From positions 37,701,001 through 37,765,000 of the forward strand of contig OY987265.1 in assembly GCA_963920665.1 (NCBI GenBank): a DNA stretch of 64,000 nt. Reading direction: 5' to 3'. The position numbers and the translations under genes were made by a program. The notes under the pieces are model-generated. The model did no database searches. It was not told the origin of the DNA and saw only the letters and a list, made by a program, of their open reading frames with translations. Below are positions 48,433 through 60,359 of the stretch, one piece after another. Positions within the stretch are counted from its first letter, which is position 1, and each line of letters opens with the position of its first letter. The DNA is from Straminergon stramineum. Lineage: Eukaryota > Streptophyta > Bryopsida > Hypnales > Calliergonaceae.

Positions 48433-50277
48433 TTGAACTTTGAAGTAAACTTTTGCTAATGTTATCTATGAAATGTTTGCAAGTTATTCTTGAATGCTGT
48501 TTTTGGAGGTCGTCATATTAAACCTAGACGGAAGGATAGGTCCATGACCATTGACTTCAAGCCTCATTGTCCATCACACTATTTGTTGCCATTTTGCAAT
48601 GAGATATGAATGAAATTTTTTGTATTTATCTTTCCAAAGATGAAGTCTTATGTCTACTACAAGTCTTAAAAAAAAGTTTTAATTTGGGAGGAAAAGTCTG
48701 AAATTATTGTGAATTTTTTCAGAAAAAAAATGAAGAAACTTCATATCAAATACAAATTATGCTCAAAAATCTGAAATTTTCAGTAGAATTTTTATGTTAT
48801 AGTGTATAATATCTTGGTATAAACCAAAGTTACCATATCACTCCAAATTTAGAAAATCAATAAACCATGGTTATAGGCCCAAAGTTTATATTGCTATGAA
48901 ATATTGAAATTTATGAATTTTGAAAATTTCCAATTGGAGTAGAAACTACACTTGATAAGATTCATTTCATTAGTTGGTCTCAAATTCAAAAAATATCTTT
49001 TTTATGGCTAAAATTCACATTAAGAACATGCAACAGGAAATGGTCAAAACACATTCTAGGGTGATCCATGGATTAAGCATCTTCTTATTTAAGAAAGTAA
49101 ATTATACCATAATGAGGGAATTTGCAATATTATTTGATAAAAATGCAATCAAGGGTCTACAACCTCAAGGCACAATATACTATATGTTAAAATTTCATGA
49201 AGATCTGTAATGCCGAGGACATTTTGTGTCTTTCAGATGGTCAACCAAGCATTGTGCATATTGAAGAATAGATAATTTTCATTTGATTTTTTGTATGCAA
49301 CTTTATTGACACTATAGCCACATTATCAAGTTGAGCTCAAGAAATTATAGTATTTTATAAATGGTATTTTATTAAAAAATGTTACACTATCAAGTATATT
49401 TCAATACCTTGAGTTTTTTTCCCATAAAATTTGATTTTGATATTCTAGAAAAATTCTTTTGTTTTTGAGCAAAACCAAAAAATGAAACTTATGAAGTTTT
49501 TTTTTATACCACTTGAAAATTTTGAAAATTTTCTTAAAATAAACATCCTTGTGAAGTTTGAACTTGAAGATATATAACCATGATTCTAAATATGGAATGG
49601 CATGGATATGTTCTTCATATCACAATGTTGTACACTATGGTGTGAATTTGTAGTTGCAAGAGTGCATAATTCCAAATTTCATATTTTGCATGAACCCTAA
49701 ACCAAAAAGGAGAAAGTAGTGAAGGTAATTTTGATTTCATTTTGATTTTTTGAATGAATCTCTTCGTGATTGTAGTTAATACTGGTGTACATGTGAAATT
49801 GGCAAGAAAATGATGTAATATGAATGGAATTGCTCAATATAACGACAAAAGCCAAAAAATTCAAGGAAGAAGAGTTTTTGTAATGAAGAAAGTGTATATT
49901 TAGTATGTATTCTCTTTACTTAAATAAGGAAGAAAATCCCCATCAAAAAATTGCGTGCACAATGGTGGTATTGCACTATCGAAACAAAATGGAGGAAAGG
50001 CATTCTCAGAAAAGTTGGGGGTACTACAGTTTTCCAAAAATACTTTTTCATCGAGCAATTGTGTGTACAGTGAGTGCACTTGGCCAAGTGCAAAAATCTC
50101 CTCTTAATTAATTAGACAAAAGTTTTTATTCCTAATAATTTTACTCAATGTTGACCTTGAGATGAACCCAAAACACAAATATGAACTATTGCTTGCAATG
50201 AACTAGAAGTCATTAAACTTGATATGAGGTAGCAGAATCTAAAGCAATCCCTAATTTAAAAGTGTCTACTAATATGG
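48433..50277. other. gene-free AT-rich tract
   Basis: Contains copy 3 of the dispersed AT-rich repeat (about 48700-49010). Otherwise no exon and no terminal repeats are recognised. Confidence 0.45.
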
Positions 50278-50528
50278 AGGTACATTTTGCTTTCTTCAAT
50301 GCACCAACAATGTACATTTCAAGAGGAGGACGCATAGAGTGACCCCTCTATTCTAACTTCAAAAATTTATAACTAATTCCACGAAGGTCCAAAAAATATG
50401 AAACAACTTGGGTTCAATGCCAATTCCATTTTCCTTACTACAAAAATTTACTGAAAATTGTTTCAATGAATTTATCTTCCCCCAAATGCAATCAGTTCTT
50501 ATGAGGTCACTTTAAGAGCAAACTACTG
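50278..50528 (-). mobile_element. MITE family X, truncated copy
   Basis: In inverted orientation it keeps 'ggtacattttgctttcttc', 'ccaaaaaatatgaaacaac' and the end 'ttaagagcaaactact'. Its other end is missing. Confidence 0.7.
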
Positions 50529-50704
50529 CTTATTGTCCTAATGACTTTTGAGAGCTGGGAGGTTGGAGAAGGTTACCGGACATGATGTCAAGTCGTTTCA
50601 TTGAATTTCAAGAGAAGTAAGGTATGCTAGAACCACCCATAGTTGACCACCTAAGCAATTCCACACATTTGTAAGGAGAGTAAGCAATGTAAATTTTCTG
50701 CAAT

Positions 50705-51143
50705 CACAAGAGAAAAAACTTTTGTAGTCAACACAATATAGATGATGTTTTTTGTTTCTAGCAACAAAAAACATGAAATTCAAGGGTGATTGCAAGAAAC
50801 ACCTGCCAGTTTTGTTGTGTTTTGATTTTGGAATGCTATAACTTTTGAATAATGAATCCAATTCCAAAACCAAAAAATGAATTTCTAGATATCTTTCTTG
50901 TATTGTGAAAAATAAGGGATACAATAACAAGAAAGATATCTAGAAATTCATTTTTTGGTTTTGGAATTGGATTCATTATTCAAAAGTTATAGCATTCCAA
51001 AATCAAAATGCAACGAAAGTGGCAAGTGTTTCTTGCAATCACCCTCAATACAAAATTTGCATTGAATTTGACATTTTTTGTTACTAGAAACAAAAAACAT
51101 CATCTACATTGTGTGTTAATTGCAACAAGGTTTTCTTCTAGTG
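50705..51143. mobile_element. Long foldback with CACTA-like end
   Basis: Two arms of about 210 bases with a loop under 20 bases near 50918. The inner ~110 bases are near-perfect complements (tttggaatgctataactttt and its reverse). The right end is ggttttcttctagtg, the CACTAGAAGAAAACC terminus also seen at 33200. The left end has decayed to CACAAGAGAAAAAAC. Confidence 0.75.
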
Positions 51144-51404
51144 TAGAAAAATAGAAATCATGGGGATTGCAAATTTTTTGATAATTTTATACCTTGAATC
51201 AAAATTACTCTAATAGAATTTTGGAAGTCAAAAGTTGATCTAGATCCATATCCAAAGCATAGAATCTTCCATAATTGCTCATCCAAAGACTACTTTGGCT
51301 CTCAAAACCAAGGACATGTGTCACGACAAGGATGACTAAAAGATGGTCGGAAACTAAGAACTAATGGTTCGAAATTAGTTATAGTCTCTATTTACTTTCC
51401 CATT

Positions 51405-51715
51405 ACAGGTAGGAGCAGCTCAAACTCCTACCAAGCAGTAAAAGCGAACATAGCACAAAGGTACATTTTGCTCTCTTCAACATAACAACTCTACACATTT
51501 CCTGCAGTGATTCCTTTTAATGACCACTCCATTTCAACTTCAAAAAATTGTAACCAATTCTACAAAGGTCCAAAAAATATAAAACAACTTGGGTTAGATG
51601 CCAATTCCAATTTTCTTCCTACAAAAAATTACTGAAAATTGTGTCAAGGAGCTTAGCTTCCCCCAAAAGGCAATCCGCTCTTAAATGGTCACTACTTTCA
51701 GAGCCTCCTACCTTA
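51405..51715 (-). mobile_element. MITE family X, nested copy
   Basis: Inverted copy of family X ending ctcctacctta, with a disturbed left end near caggtaggagcagctc. It is inserted within the element 50623-51770. Confidence 0.75.
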
Positions 51716-52071
51716 CACCTAATATAGATTGCCCACGGGGGACCTGGGTGGGAATGGGTGGTTCTACCATGACATATTTTGTCATTGTCATTGTCGAGTT
51801 GCATTTAAGATTTTCTGTAGAACAAACAGACTTTCTATTCTTGTTCAGTTCATTTGGCCTCAACAGCTTCTGGAGATCTCGTCTTCACATGTCCTCCAGT
51901 TGCAACTTGCAAATAAGTTTTAAATATACATCTGTACATAATGTTGCCTGCTACAAGTCCTCCATGATATGCAGTATTATGTTAAGTTAGTTCTTTTATT
52001 AACTTGAAGGAACATGATAATGTCTGACACAGTTCCGCCCACCATGCCACTTGAGTTGTGACTGGTGTTTG

Positions 52072-52245
52072 GCTCTGTATTTTGGTCCCTCTTTTGCAAT
52101 GGAATTCCGTTTCATTTGTTTCCAAAAAAAGATGAAAAAATTTGGCTTGGCTGCTTTGTACTGTGACTTTTTTTCATGCAATGGATTCCCACTTGTTTCA
52201 AAAATAAAAATTAAAAAAAATAAAAAAATAAAAAGGGAAGTCTGA
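52072..52245 (+). repeat. Two A-tailed retroposon 3' ends in tandem
   Basis: The words gcaatggaattccgtttcat and then tttccaaaaaaagatg (about 52096-52140) are followed by a second similar end near 52180-52245 with a long A-rich tail. Similar ends in the opposite orientation occur at 44455-44525, 53398-53455, 54280-54330 and 54768-54815. These look like LINE- or SINE-derived 3' ends. Confidence 0.55.
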
Positions 52246-52599
52246 TGGAAACAAAAACAGAAACAGGCACAGCTGTATTGGATTATTTCAGTGGAGGTAG
52301 GTCTTCAAATGTAGGCATACGAGGTGCAAAATACTTCAGTTTTCTTCACTTCAAAATGCAAATATCTTGTAATCCACTTGGTCAAAGCTTTTGGAATCTC
52401 TTCCACACGTTCTCATACTAGTCTAGTGCAAGATCCCATGGTTAGATATGTGAAAAAAAAAACACCTCCTAAAGTTTTGTGAACTTTGCAAAAGGAATGG
52501 CAGTTTTGAGTGGAATTTGATGTTAGAAAAGGCCTCAGGACTATGGGGGATAATAGGGAAGCCAATGCCCAAATGAGGAAAAATTTGGTGAGATTTCAC

Positions 52600-53195
52600 C
52601 TAGAAAGGCTAGACTGTAGCAACGATGACCTTGACACCATCACTAGGAGAATGTTTGGTAACCCTATAAAGCACTTGAATCCTATGTAGTGAAATGAGTA
52701 GGATTTAGGCTAGTAGTGGGGTGCCTTTAGACATGGAGTTACCAATCTTGGAGCACTATGTACTATGTAGGATAAATATGAAGGAATAATCCTATTACCA
52801 AGAATACTAGCTAGTACCTTTAGGTTTTATTAAAAAATATGAAGGTTTGTTCGGCCGTTCTTTTGGCGATCCAAGGTCGCCACTACTAGAGGTGGCCCAT
52901 ACTAGAGGTGGCCCACTATTTGACTGTTGTGACTTAGCTACAACATTTCAACTAAAACACAAGTATTAGCACCATCACCATGAGAATTGCATGGTGACCC
53001 TCTCAATCACGTAAACCCTACGTAGTGAAATGAGTAAGGTTTAGGCTTGTAGAGGAGCGCTGTATAGGGTAGACATCAGGGGGTAATCCTATTACTATCT
53101 AGAACTTTTTGGTTTTATTTAAAAAATATGAAGAGTCGCCCGGCCATTATCCCAGCGATGACGACCAAGGTCGCCGCTGCTACAGGTGTCCCGCT
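52600..53195 (+). repeat. Two-copy tandem repeat, ~290-345-base offset
   Basis: 'gtagtgaaatgagta' appears near 52686 and 53032, and 'ggttttatt(t)aaaaaatatgaag' near 52824 and 53111. 'ccaaggtcgcc' follows each. The changing offset shows indels between copies. The family is not recognised. Confidence 0.65.
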
Positions 53196-54508
53196 ATTAT
53201 CTGACATCGCAGCTTCTGATTGCAATCATCCTCAGATCCGTGTAAAAATCTCTCAGAAGCATAATTTCCAATTTGAGTATCTGCCGCAGAGTTCTGGAGC
53301 CGGACGGTGCTTGCCACTCAATTGCTCTGAAATCCACAGCATGACGTTCAATTTGCCTGGTCAGTCGTGCAACCAACTGAACCGGCCGGCTGATGCCTTT
53401 TTTTTTCTTTCTTTTTTGACACAAGTAAAGGAACCTTTACTGCAAGAATAAAAGAGAACATGCTTTCACGTGATTCACTCGATCAGCTGAAAATTTTCGC
53501 TTGTTGCCCATGAGTGCTACTGGGCTACCGCAGGATTTAATGGGTCCAGACTCCAGACTCAGTCGTCACGGCGTTTCTCGCGGCCACAGGCTCGCTCGTC
53601 CTTACAGCTAGCAGGGTTGAACCCTGTGACGTCGCTGCGCGCGGACATCATTTAACCTGTAGTGGGGCAGCAGAATAGAAACAAACTCCAGGCTTTGTGA
53701 CTTGCACTGCAGTGACAATGAACAGTGCCACAATTAGGATGCCCGAGGCCCTGAATTTCAATTAAGCTGGCCTTCGAATAATTAAGACTACTGTTCCTTC
53801 TTAATTTCCTCTCTTATCGTAGCATCTGGACTGATTCAGCATGCTTGCTGGAAAATCTACCCCCTCGAGCCGGCCGGAGGGTCTTGATTTATGTCAATGT
53901 GCACAGCCGAAGTTACGTTTGCAATTAATTCATTAATTCAAAGTGGATGATCGATCACAGGCTAGCTAGGTCTTTTTCCAGGCATTCTCTATTGCGGTTT
54001 GCATTCGTTGAAGGGACGCTAAACGTCCATGCCGGGTGTTCTAGTCTAGTATTAAGATAGACGTCACTGCCCACGCGAGCTGAAGAGCTAAAAGACACGT
54101 ACTTTGGCTGTCGCGACATCACACCGATGCTAGCTTTTACTTTGCTTTACTGTCACTCGCTCACGTGGATGATATTTATGTCCATGAGGGAGGGTTACTG
54201 TAACCTGGATCGAATTATGAAACTCCTGTCGTCAGCTGACTGCAGTCGGCGTCGTACGTACAGTTAATTGGCTCCACAATTAATTTTTTTTGAAACAAAT
54301 GAAACGAATTCCATTGCAGAGGGATAAAATACAGGCCCATCAGCCACAAGTGGCCTGACGGGGGAACCAAGACAGACCAAGGCAACAAACAAGCAAACAA
54401 AACAAGATAGACTGACGGTGGAGGCAAGCCGGGCCGGGCGCAGGAAGAGGCAAAGGAGCCTCAAGCAGCCCGCCCAGGTGAGTCGCCCCGCCGTGCCAGC
54501 TCCCTTGG

Positions 54509-55215
54509 CTCCACAATTAGATCTCCCATACTGTAGGCTGTCGTCGACTCTCAGTCTCTCACATGATTACAGTGGATTGCTGGAATTGCGTCGTCCTGTG
54601 GGTTGATTCGCTCGGTAAACTTGGAGTATCTGCATTTAATTGTTGTGAGAATTGATGGCGATTCATGAGCGAGGCATGTGCAGTGGTGATGTCTCCACAT
54701 ATTTACTGTAGCAGCACTCATATCAGTGATTCCCTAGAAGTCTCCACGTAACACTCTGTCAATTTTTTATTTTTTTATTTTTTATTTTTATTTACACAAA
54801 TGAAACGAAATTTCATGCACTCTGTCAATTTCACCTCTGTTGACTTTGTGGCCAGCAGCTCCTCACTCAGGAATCTGGCCAACAGTGCTGACCGACTGCT
54901 GACAGAACCTGATCACCAGTTTTACAACCAGCCAGTCAATCTGTTCACTCAGATTATAACTGAATTGATCTCCCTGCCAGACTCCCTGCCTTCAGGGAGG
55001 GATTATCTCTCCTCCAAGCTGGTTAACAAAGCTGTGTTGGCTCTACAATTAGATCTCCAATACTGTAGGCTGTCGACTCTCACTTTTTTACTGTGGATTG
55101 CTGGGATTCCGTCCTCGTTTGGGTTGATTCGCTCGGTGAACTTGGAGTGTCTGCGCGCACCTGATTGTCGGGAGAATTGATGGCAATTCATGAGCGAGGC
55201 ATGTGAGATGGTGAG
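54509..55215 (+). repeat. ~180-base direct duplication flanking an insertion
   Basis: The copies 54509-54690 and 55038-55215 share 'atactgtaggctgtcg', 'gtggattgctggaattg'-like text and 'ttcatgagcgaggcatgtg'. Between them lies a retroposon-like T-rich end at 54768-54815. Confidence 0.7.
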
Positions 55216-56580
55216 AGAGAAACTAGAAACATTTGTCCTCCTGATTAATTAATTGGTATATATTAGGGTTCAAACTAGTAGTGGTCGATGGAGATCTTCT
55301 TCTCTCAACTAGATCTCTCAGGTGCATTAATTTCCATTGAAATCATTGAAACAATAGAACATTGAAATATATCGCTCTCAGCTGCAGCTGTAAGTAAAGA
55401 TCGAACGCATTTGAATCTTCTTAGATTTTTGGACTGGTGTCCATGAGGCCAGACAGAATTCCATACCATTTCAGATCGATGTGCAATCAGCAACAGAGCA
55501 GATAACCGAGAGCGAAAATGAATCATGACCTGAGACCATATTCGATTCTCTCGTCACGTGGTCAATCCTGCATCATGTCAGGGTTTTCATTTGTTCAATT
55601 CGCGGCATGTGGACTCAACCAGTCCTACCAGTCCACCGGATTTTCAACGGATCCATTCGATATTTTCCTTTCGATCGACTTGGGTCCTTTCCCGTTTGCT
55701 CAAATTAGTTTGATTCCCGCATTTTTTTCAATGATCTTTGACTTGAATTGACCCCTCAAGAATCTAAGATTCATGCATGCTTCAAATGTGGCCTATTCGA
55801 TTGAGAAAAGTCAATAACTCAAATGGGGTCGATTTATATGTTAATTAAGTCAGATTCAGTGAATAACAGTGCAGATGTTGGTGAGAAAAGAATAAAATTG
55901 AACAAAAGGAAGCATCCATATGACCTACGCAAAAGAACTCAAAAAAATGTGACTCTGTTTGGGCGTTTGATCGAGGTTAGTGTCACTTTTGGAAGGCGAT
56001 TGAATTGGCTTCCCAATAGTAGGCCGTGACTGCCTCTCTTAGACGAGCATTGCAGAAAGGACCGATCGAAACCTCACATTGCAATTGAGGTGAGAATCAA
56101 TGTTCTTCTACTTTTTTTTATTAATCACTCTCTTGTATGATTTGAATCTTCGAGTATCAATTTTGATGAGTCTTGCTTCCTACACAAGTGCCTGCATTGT
56201 ACCGTTCTGCGTTTGTAACATTCAATATTCTCATCACACAAGAGCCCTCATTGAGTTAGATTGACAAAGCTCTTACCGTTAAGTTCATGGACATTAGATT
56301 CAAGTAGACCTCACGAGGAGTTGATGTTAACGTTAGTGTAAAGCAACTGGTGTTGGACGATATTAAGGTAGCAACTACTATGTCAATAATAAGTGAAAAT
56401 TAGCTTGACAATAACCCTGTAGCGCCTGAATCTTTTCCTAATTTTTTTGCATAGTTTTGCTTATCTCATTATAATTATATATTGTTTACCTCAATTTCAT
56501 CATATTCATCTCAATGAAAGTGCTTTTTTTAAAAGTCAAGCATTGGTTCAGAAGAACAAATAGTTTTGTGGTAAAAAAAG

Positions 56581-56653
56581 TCCCTCAAACTTCTTTGTTC
56601 ATTACCCTTAGAACCTCAAATCTCTTTAGGTAATGAATAAAGAGGTTCAAGGG
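56581..56653. repeat. Short hairpin
   Basis: Arms 56581-56607 and 56629-56653 pair around 'ttcattacc' and 'ggtaatgaa' with about three mismatches and a 21-base loop. Confidence 0.55.
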
Positions 56654-57694
56654 CCCTTTGAACTTTGGAGTGCTAAAGAGTTAATTAAACTTAATCTAGA
56701 TACTAATCTAATGCTCTCTACTTGGTTAGCCATTAACAACTTTTGCATCTTTGTGGTTTAGTGAGAGAGAATTAGTCCAACCACTTAAAAAGGGTTTACT
56801 CCTGGGTATGCAACTTCCATATTATATGGCCCTGATTATAATCACTTATAATGCATTTTAATCCAATCTTAAGGGATGTAATTTGTTTTAATATAGAATA
56901 ATCTTGTAGTCCTTTTAACAAAGAATCCAAAAATATACTTATGTACATGAAACAAATATTTTTTAAGACAATAATAGCATTAGAAAACTAATTATATGAG
57001 TTTTTTTAATACATGTATCATAGGCCAAGCTAGGCAACTTTTGGGGCTTTCTAATAAAAATTTAATTTTAACTAGACCCAACTTCTTTGTATATATTTTT
57101 AAAAACTATGCATAGGTGTTTCAATTCTTCATATATATTGTGAGTTTTTTTCTAAAATGTATGCAATTCAACATTATTTACATTTAATTTTCTTTTGATT
57201 TGGTCTTCACCTAGCTTTTTGGTCTTTTTAATTTGATATAATTTTAACAAAAGCCGTCCTCTAAGCTGTTTTAATGTCGATGACCCTTGTATATAATACA
57301 AGAGTTGCGTACCCGGGGGTTTACTTGGCATATGTGAAGAGTATATTTTGATGTAGTTCATTTGATTACAACTAGCTTTGAGATTAATTTTGTTCTTTCA
57401 ACTTTTTATTAAGCACAAATTTTGTATTGAGTGACAAATTTTTGATGGAAAGAAAAAACAAGTTGAAATGGGGGCAAATCCAAAAGAGCACTAAAAGATG
57501 ATATCATAACAATTTGAAAAGGAGGGTGTAATGAATATTATGGATGACACCCCACATAACTCCCACTTGCTTCTAGTCTCATTTCTTATTTTCCCCCACC
57601 TAGAGTAATTTAAGCTTAAGCTTAAGAGGACATTCATTGAAAGTTCTTCTTAAACTCCCTTCCCGAGTTGTAATGATAGTTCAGAAGCATCCCT

Positions 57695-58023
57695 ATGGTC
57701 AATTTCATTAAAATGGCAGTATTCATATGCCATTTTTCAGACCGTGCAGTCTAAACTGTAAAAGGATATCTAAGATTGTTATAGATTTCAGACATCTAAG
57801 ACACTTCTAGATTTCAGATATATAGAAATAGTGTAGATTTCAGACTACACTCTCAAAATTATCTATGACATGTCTAGATTTTAGACATCTAGGACAAATC
57901 TAGATATCTTATATCTAGGATAAGTTTAGATTTCAGACCATGCCAAAGTAGTGAAATGGACCACCAATTTACTAGATTGCCTCCAATTTATTGGAACACC
58001 GCCATTTTAATGAAATTGACCAT
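57695..58023. mobile_element. MITE with CCCT target duplication
   Basis: 23-base inverted ends: atggtcaatttcattaaaat... at 57695-57717 and its complement at 58001-58023. CCCT flanks both sides (57691-57694 and 58024-58027). Inside, 'tagatttcagac' recurs at least five times. It is 329 bases and non-coding. Confidence 0.75.
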
Positions 58024-58299
58024 CCCTTCAAATTGTAGAATAATGAACAATGATTTCATTGTGTGTCTAAATCGCATCACAATCACCTTTGCAACACAAG
58101 GAGCATGATAGTTTTTAATATAATAGTGTTAGCAATTTCTAATATCATTATTACTCATTTTCATAATGACTTTTCAGTCAGCTTTACTTTGCAAAGCCCC
58201 TCCCCCAAAAGATGTCTCTACCCTCATCATCAATTGCTTGCAACAACAAAGCCCTAGTTTTTTACTTGGCATATTATTTCAGTTGTATGCCAATTTTTA

Positions 58300-59514
58300 T
58301 TTTTATTTTTATGGGCCCCATTAGGAGACGCTTATGCTCCCCTAACGGGGAACTTCCGTGGATTGTGGGAATGCATGGAGGGCGGGGAACGGGGGAGTCT
58401 CAAGTCCAGCGCTACCACGCTTAAGGTGTCGTCTATGATCGGCCCAGCTGGGATTTCAGGAAAGAAGGTGCGCAAGCTTTAGAAGAGATGGCGATAGGTA
58501 GATTGATTGCCAAACTTGCCATTGCCACAATTCATTCAGTGATTTAGGGCTTCTAATTTTTTGAATTACATATAATTTAGACGTCATGGGGATTGGCGCG
58601 TGTTTGCCTTTTCTTTACGAGAGGATTGTGTGGGGAAATTGATATTAGAATGCAAGATGATCGGCCTTAGAAGCATTGAGATGGCCTTGTGGTTGCAAGG
58701 GTCCAATTTGCCAAGGATTTTTGTCTCCTAGAAGAGGCCCGGATTTTGCTTCATGATTTTCTTAGTAGTTTTGAGTAGGTCATTTGGGGACTCTTTTTGT
58801 CCGATTCTATTTATTAATTGGCCTACGCATGCAATGTTGTTTGCGGATTTTGGTGATTTTGGTGAAATTTGACTCTAGGTGAATTTCATTTTTCACAATC
58901 TGATTGATCGTTTCAAACTATGAATCCTTTTTTTTAGGGTTTAAATTATGTTTAAATGTATTGGCGACTTTTTGGCTCTTGCTTATGAGAGAAATGTGCA
59001 AAGGACTTAGAATTAGAATGAAATTTATAGCTGATCTACTCTAGAAGCATTGAGAGGGTCATGCGGTACCGAGGGTTCAATCTGGCGAGGATTTCTCAGC
59101 AACAGATTTTCATGCCAATTCTACCAGTAGATCTTTGTTTTTCAGCATTGAGTTAACAGATGAAGTCTAGAACAATCTGTAAGTATTATATATTTTTTTT
59201 CGGTGGGAGTGTGGTCTGTGTGACCGTAATGACATTTCTTGTGTATAGCAAAAAAATTAGTTGAGCACAGGGTTGAGATCATCAGGAACTTCAAGGCATG
59301 TGAACATGGTGCCACGATGATGCATTGAAATGCAATTAAGTTAATTTGGTGCCAACCTCCATACCAACCTAGCATGGATAAAATGACACTAAAATGACCT
59401 GTATGTGGCCTTTGGTGTCAAAATGGCACCAAAACAATCTGGCCCAACTTTTCTGATGATGGTCTATGAAAGAATTTCGTCTGTTAATTTGTGCTTATTG
59501 GTTGGCTATTGCAG
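58300..59514 (+). other. Possible leader and promoter of the small gene
   Basis: A GC-rich patch at 58305-58430 ending cttaag|gtgtcg could be a non-coding first exon. Part of 58690-58810 resembles 8180-8280 in the SARAF-like gene ('agttttgagtaggtcat'). No coding exon is recognised. Confidence 0.3.
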
Positions 59515-59565
59515 GCACAGAAAGAGGCTCTACAGTAGGGGCTGGTCATTGTGCATGATATTGAG

Positions 59566-60172
59566 ATGATGGCCATAGATGAAGAAGGTACAACTCTGTT
59601 TCTGCATTTTTAGTATACAAATGCTTAAATAAGAAGGATTTTCTTATCTTTCTCTTGAGCAATTCTGTTGTTTCTCTTTGATTTACGAAATGCTTCATTA
59701 GGTGGAGGTGATCAAGGATCGTTACAGCCAAAGTTGCCTAAATTGGGACGGGCCTTTCTCATGAAGAAGCGTGCCAAGCTAAGGTTGAAGAGCTCTTTGT
59801 CCAAAGGTATGGTGTTTGTCGTCCATTCTCATATATCACTAGAATTCACTAAAAGAAAGAATATCCTGAATCGACAAAATCATGTGGTTTTGGAACGTTT
59901 GTATGGACATAATGAACAGAAATCAATGATTTCTGTCGATTTTGTCAGTATCAAATGGTCCAAACCCCTAGTATTTCGTTGATTCAGGGGTGCATTTTCT
60001 TGTAAGGATTGGTGTCGGAAATGTTAGTATGTTGATGTGGAACTAACACATCAACTCTCTTGAATGGATTATATGGCACTTTCTTGATGGTGATTGTGCA
60101 GGAAAACAAGTTCGTGATCCTGTTGCTACCTCTAATGCTGAAGTTGAAGTTTCAGACGCAATGATGCAATAA
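59566..60172 (+). CDS. Small basic protein of unknown function
   Basis: Three coding segments join in frame: 59566-59587 (in an exon that starts at 59515), 59702-59806 and 60102-60172. The introns are GT-AG and give 65 residues. The product starts MMAIDEEGGGDQGSLQPKLP, has a strongly basic centre (FLMKKRAKLRLKSSLSKGKQ) and an acidic tail ending SDAMMQ. An in-frame TAG at 59536-59538 fixes the start at or after 59566. I do not recognise the family. The basic stretch could act as a nuclear signal or bind nucleic acid. Matching splice phases and biased composition argue for a real gene, but short length leaves chance possible. Confidence 0.5.
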
Positions 60173-60311
60173 GAAATCTGTGCGTGGAAGCAGAGCTCCT
60201 TGATGCATCTTAAGTGAAGACAATTTATCGAATCTGAAGGTATGGGAGAGGAAGTCTGCGATGGATTACTACAGATTTATGTGGTTGCATTTCTATAATG
60301 AGGTTAAGTCC

Positions 60312-60353
60312 TTGTCTCTAGTTTCTCTGGATATTCTGAGAAACTAGAGACAA
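60312..60353. repeat. Perfect 16-base hairpin downstream of the small gene
   Basis: Arms 60312-60327 (ttgtctctagtttctc) and 60338-60353 are exact complements around a 10-base loop. It lies about 140 bases after the stop codon, probably in the 3' untranslated region. Confidence 0.75.
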
Positions 60354-60359
60354 CTGTCA

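Larger units (their letters stand above)
50623..51770. mobile_element. TA-flanked MITE (AGAACCACCCAT family) with two nested insertions
   Basis: Ends TATGCTAGAACCACCCAT and, inverted, ATGGTAGAACCACCCAT. Removing the foldback at 50705-51143 and the family-X copy at 51405-51715 leaves a backbone of ~400 bases that aligns with 45242-46373. Confidence 0.7.
53196..57694. other. Mixed intergenic tract without a supported gene
   Basis: Bases 53200-54500 are GC-richer and contain open frames, but none has family features or a consistent exon structure. Bases 54509-54690 are duplicated at 55038-55215. From 55200 onward the sequence is AT-rich. A small hairpin lies at 56581-56653. Confidence 0.45.

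Noticed and set aside
53128..53451. 107-codon plus-strand open frame in GC-richer DNA
   Set aside because: Its start is in a tandem repeat and its end in a retroposon tail; no motif is seen.
54800..55180. 126-codon plus-strand open frame
   Set aside because: It runs from a retroposon tail into the second copy of a local duplication and resembles no family.
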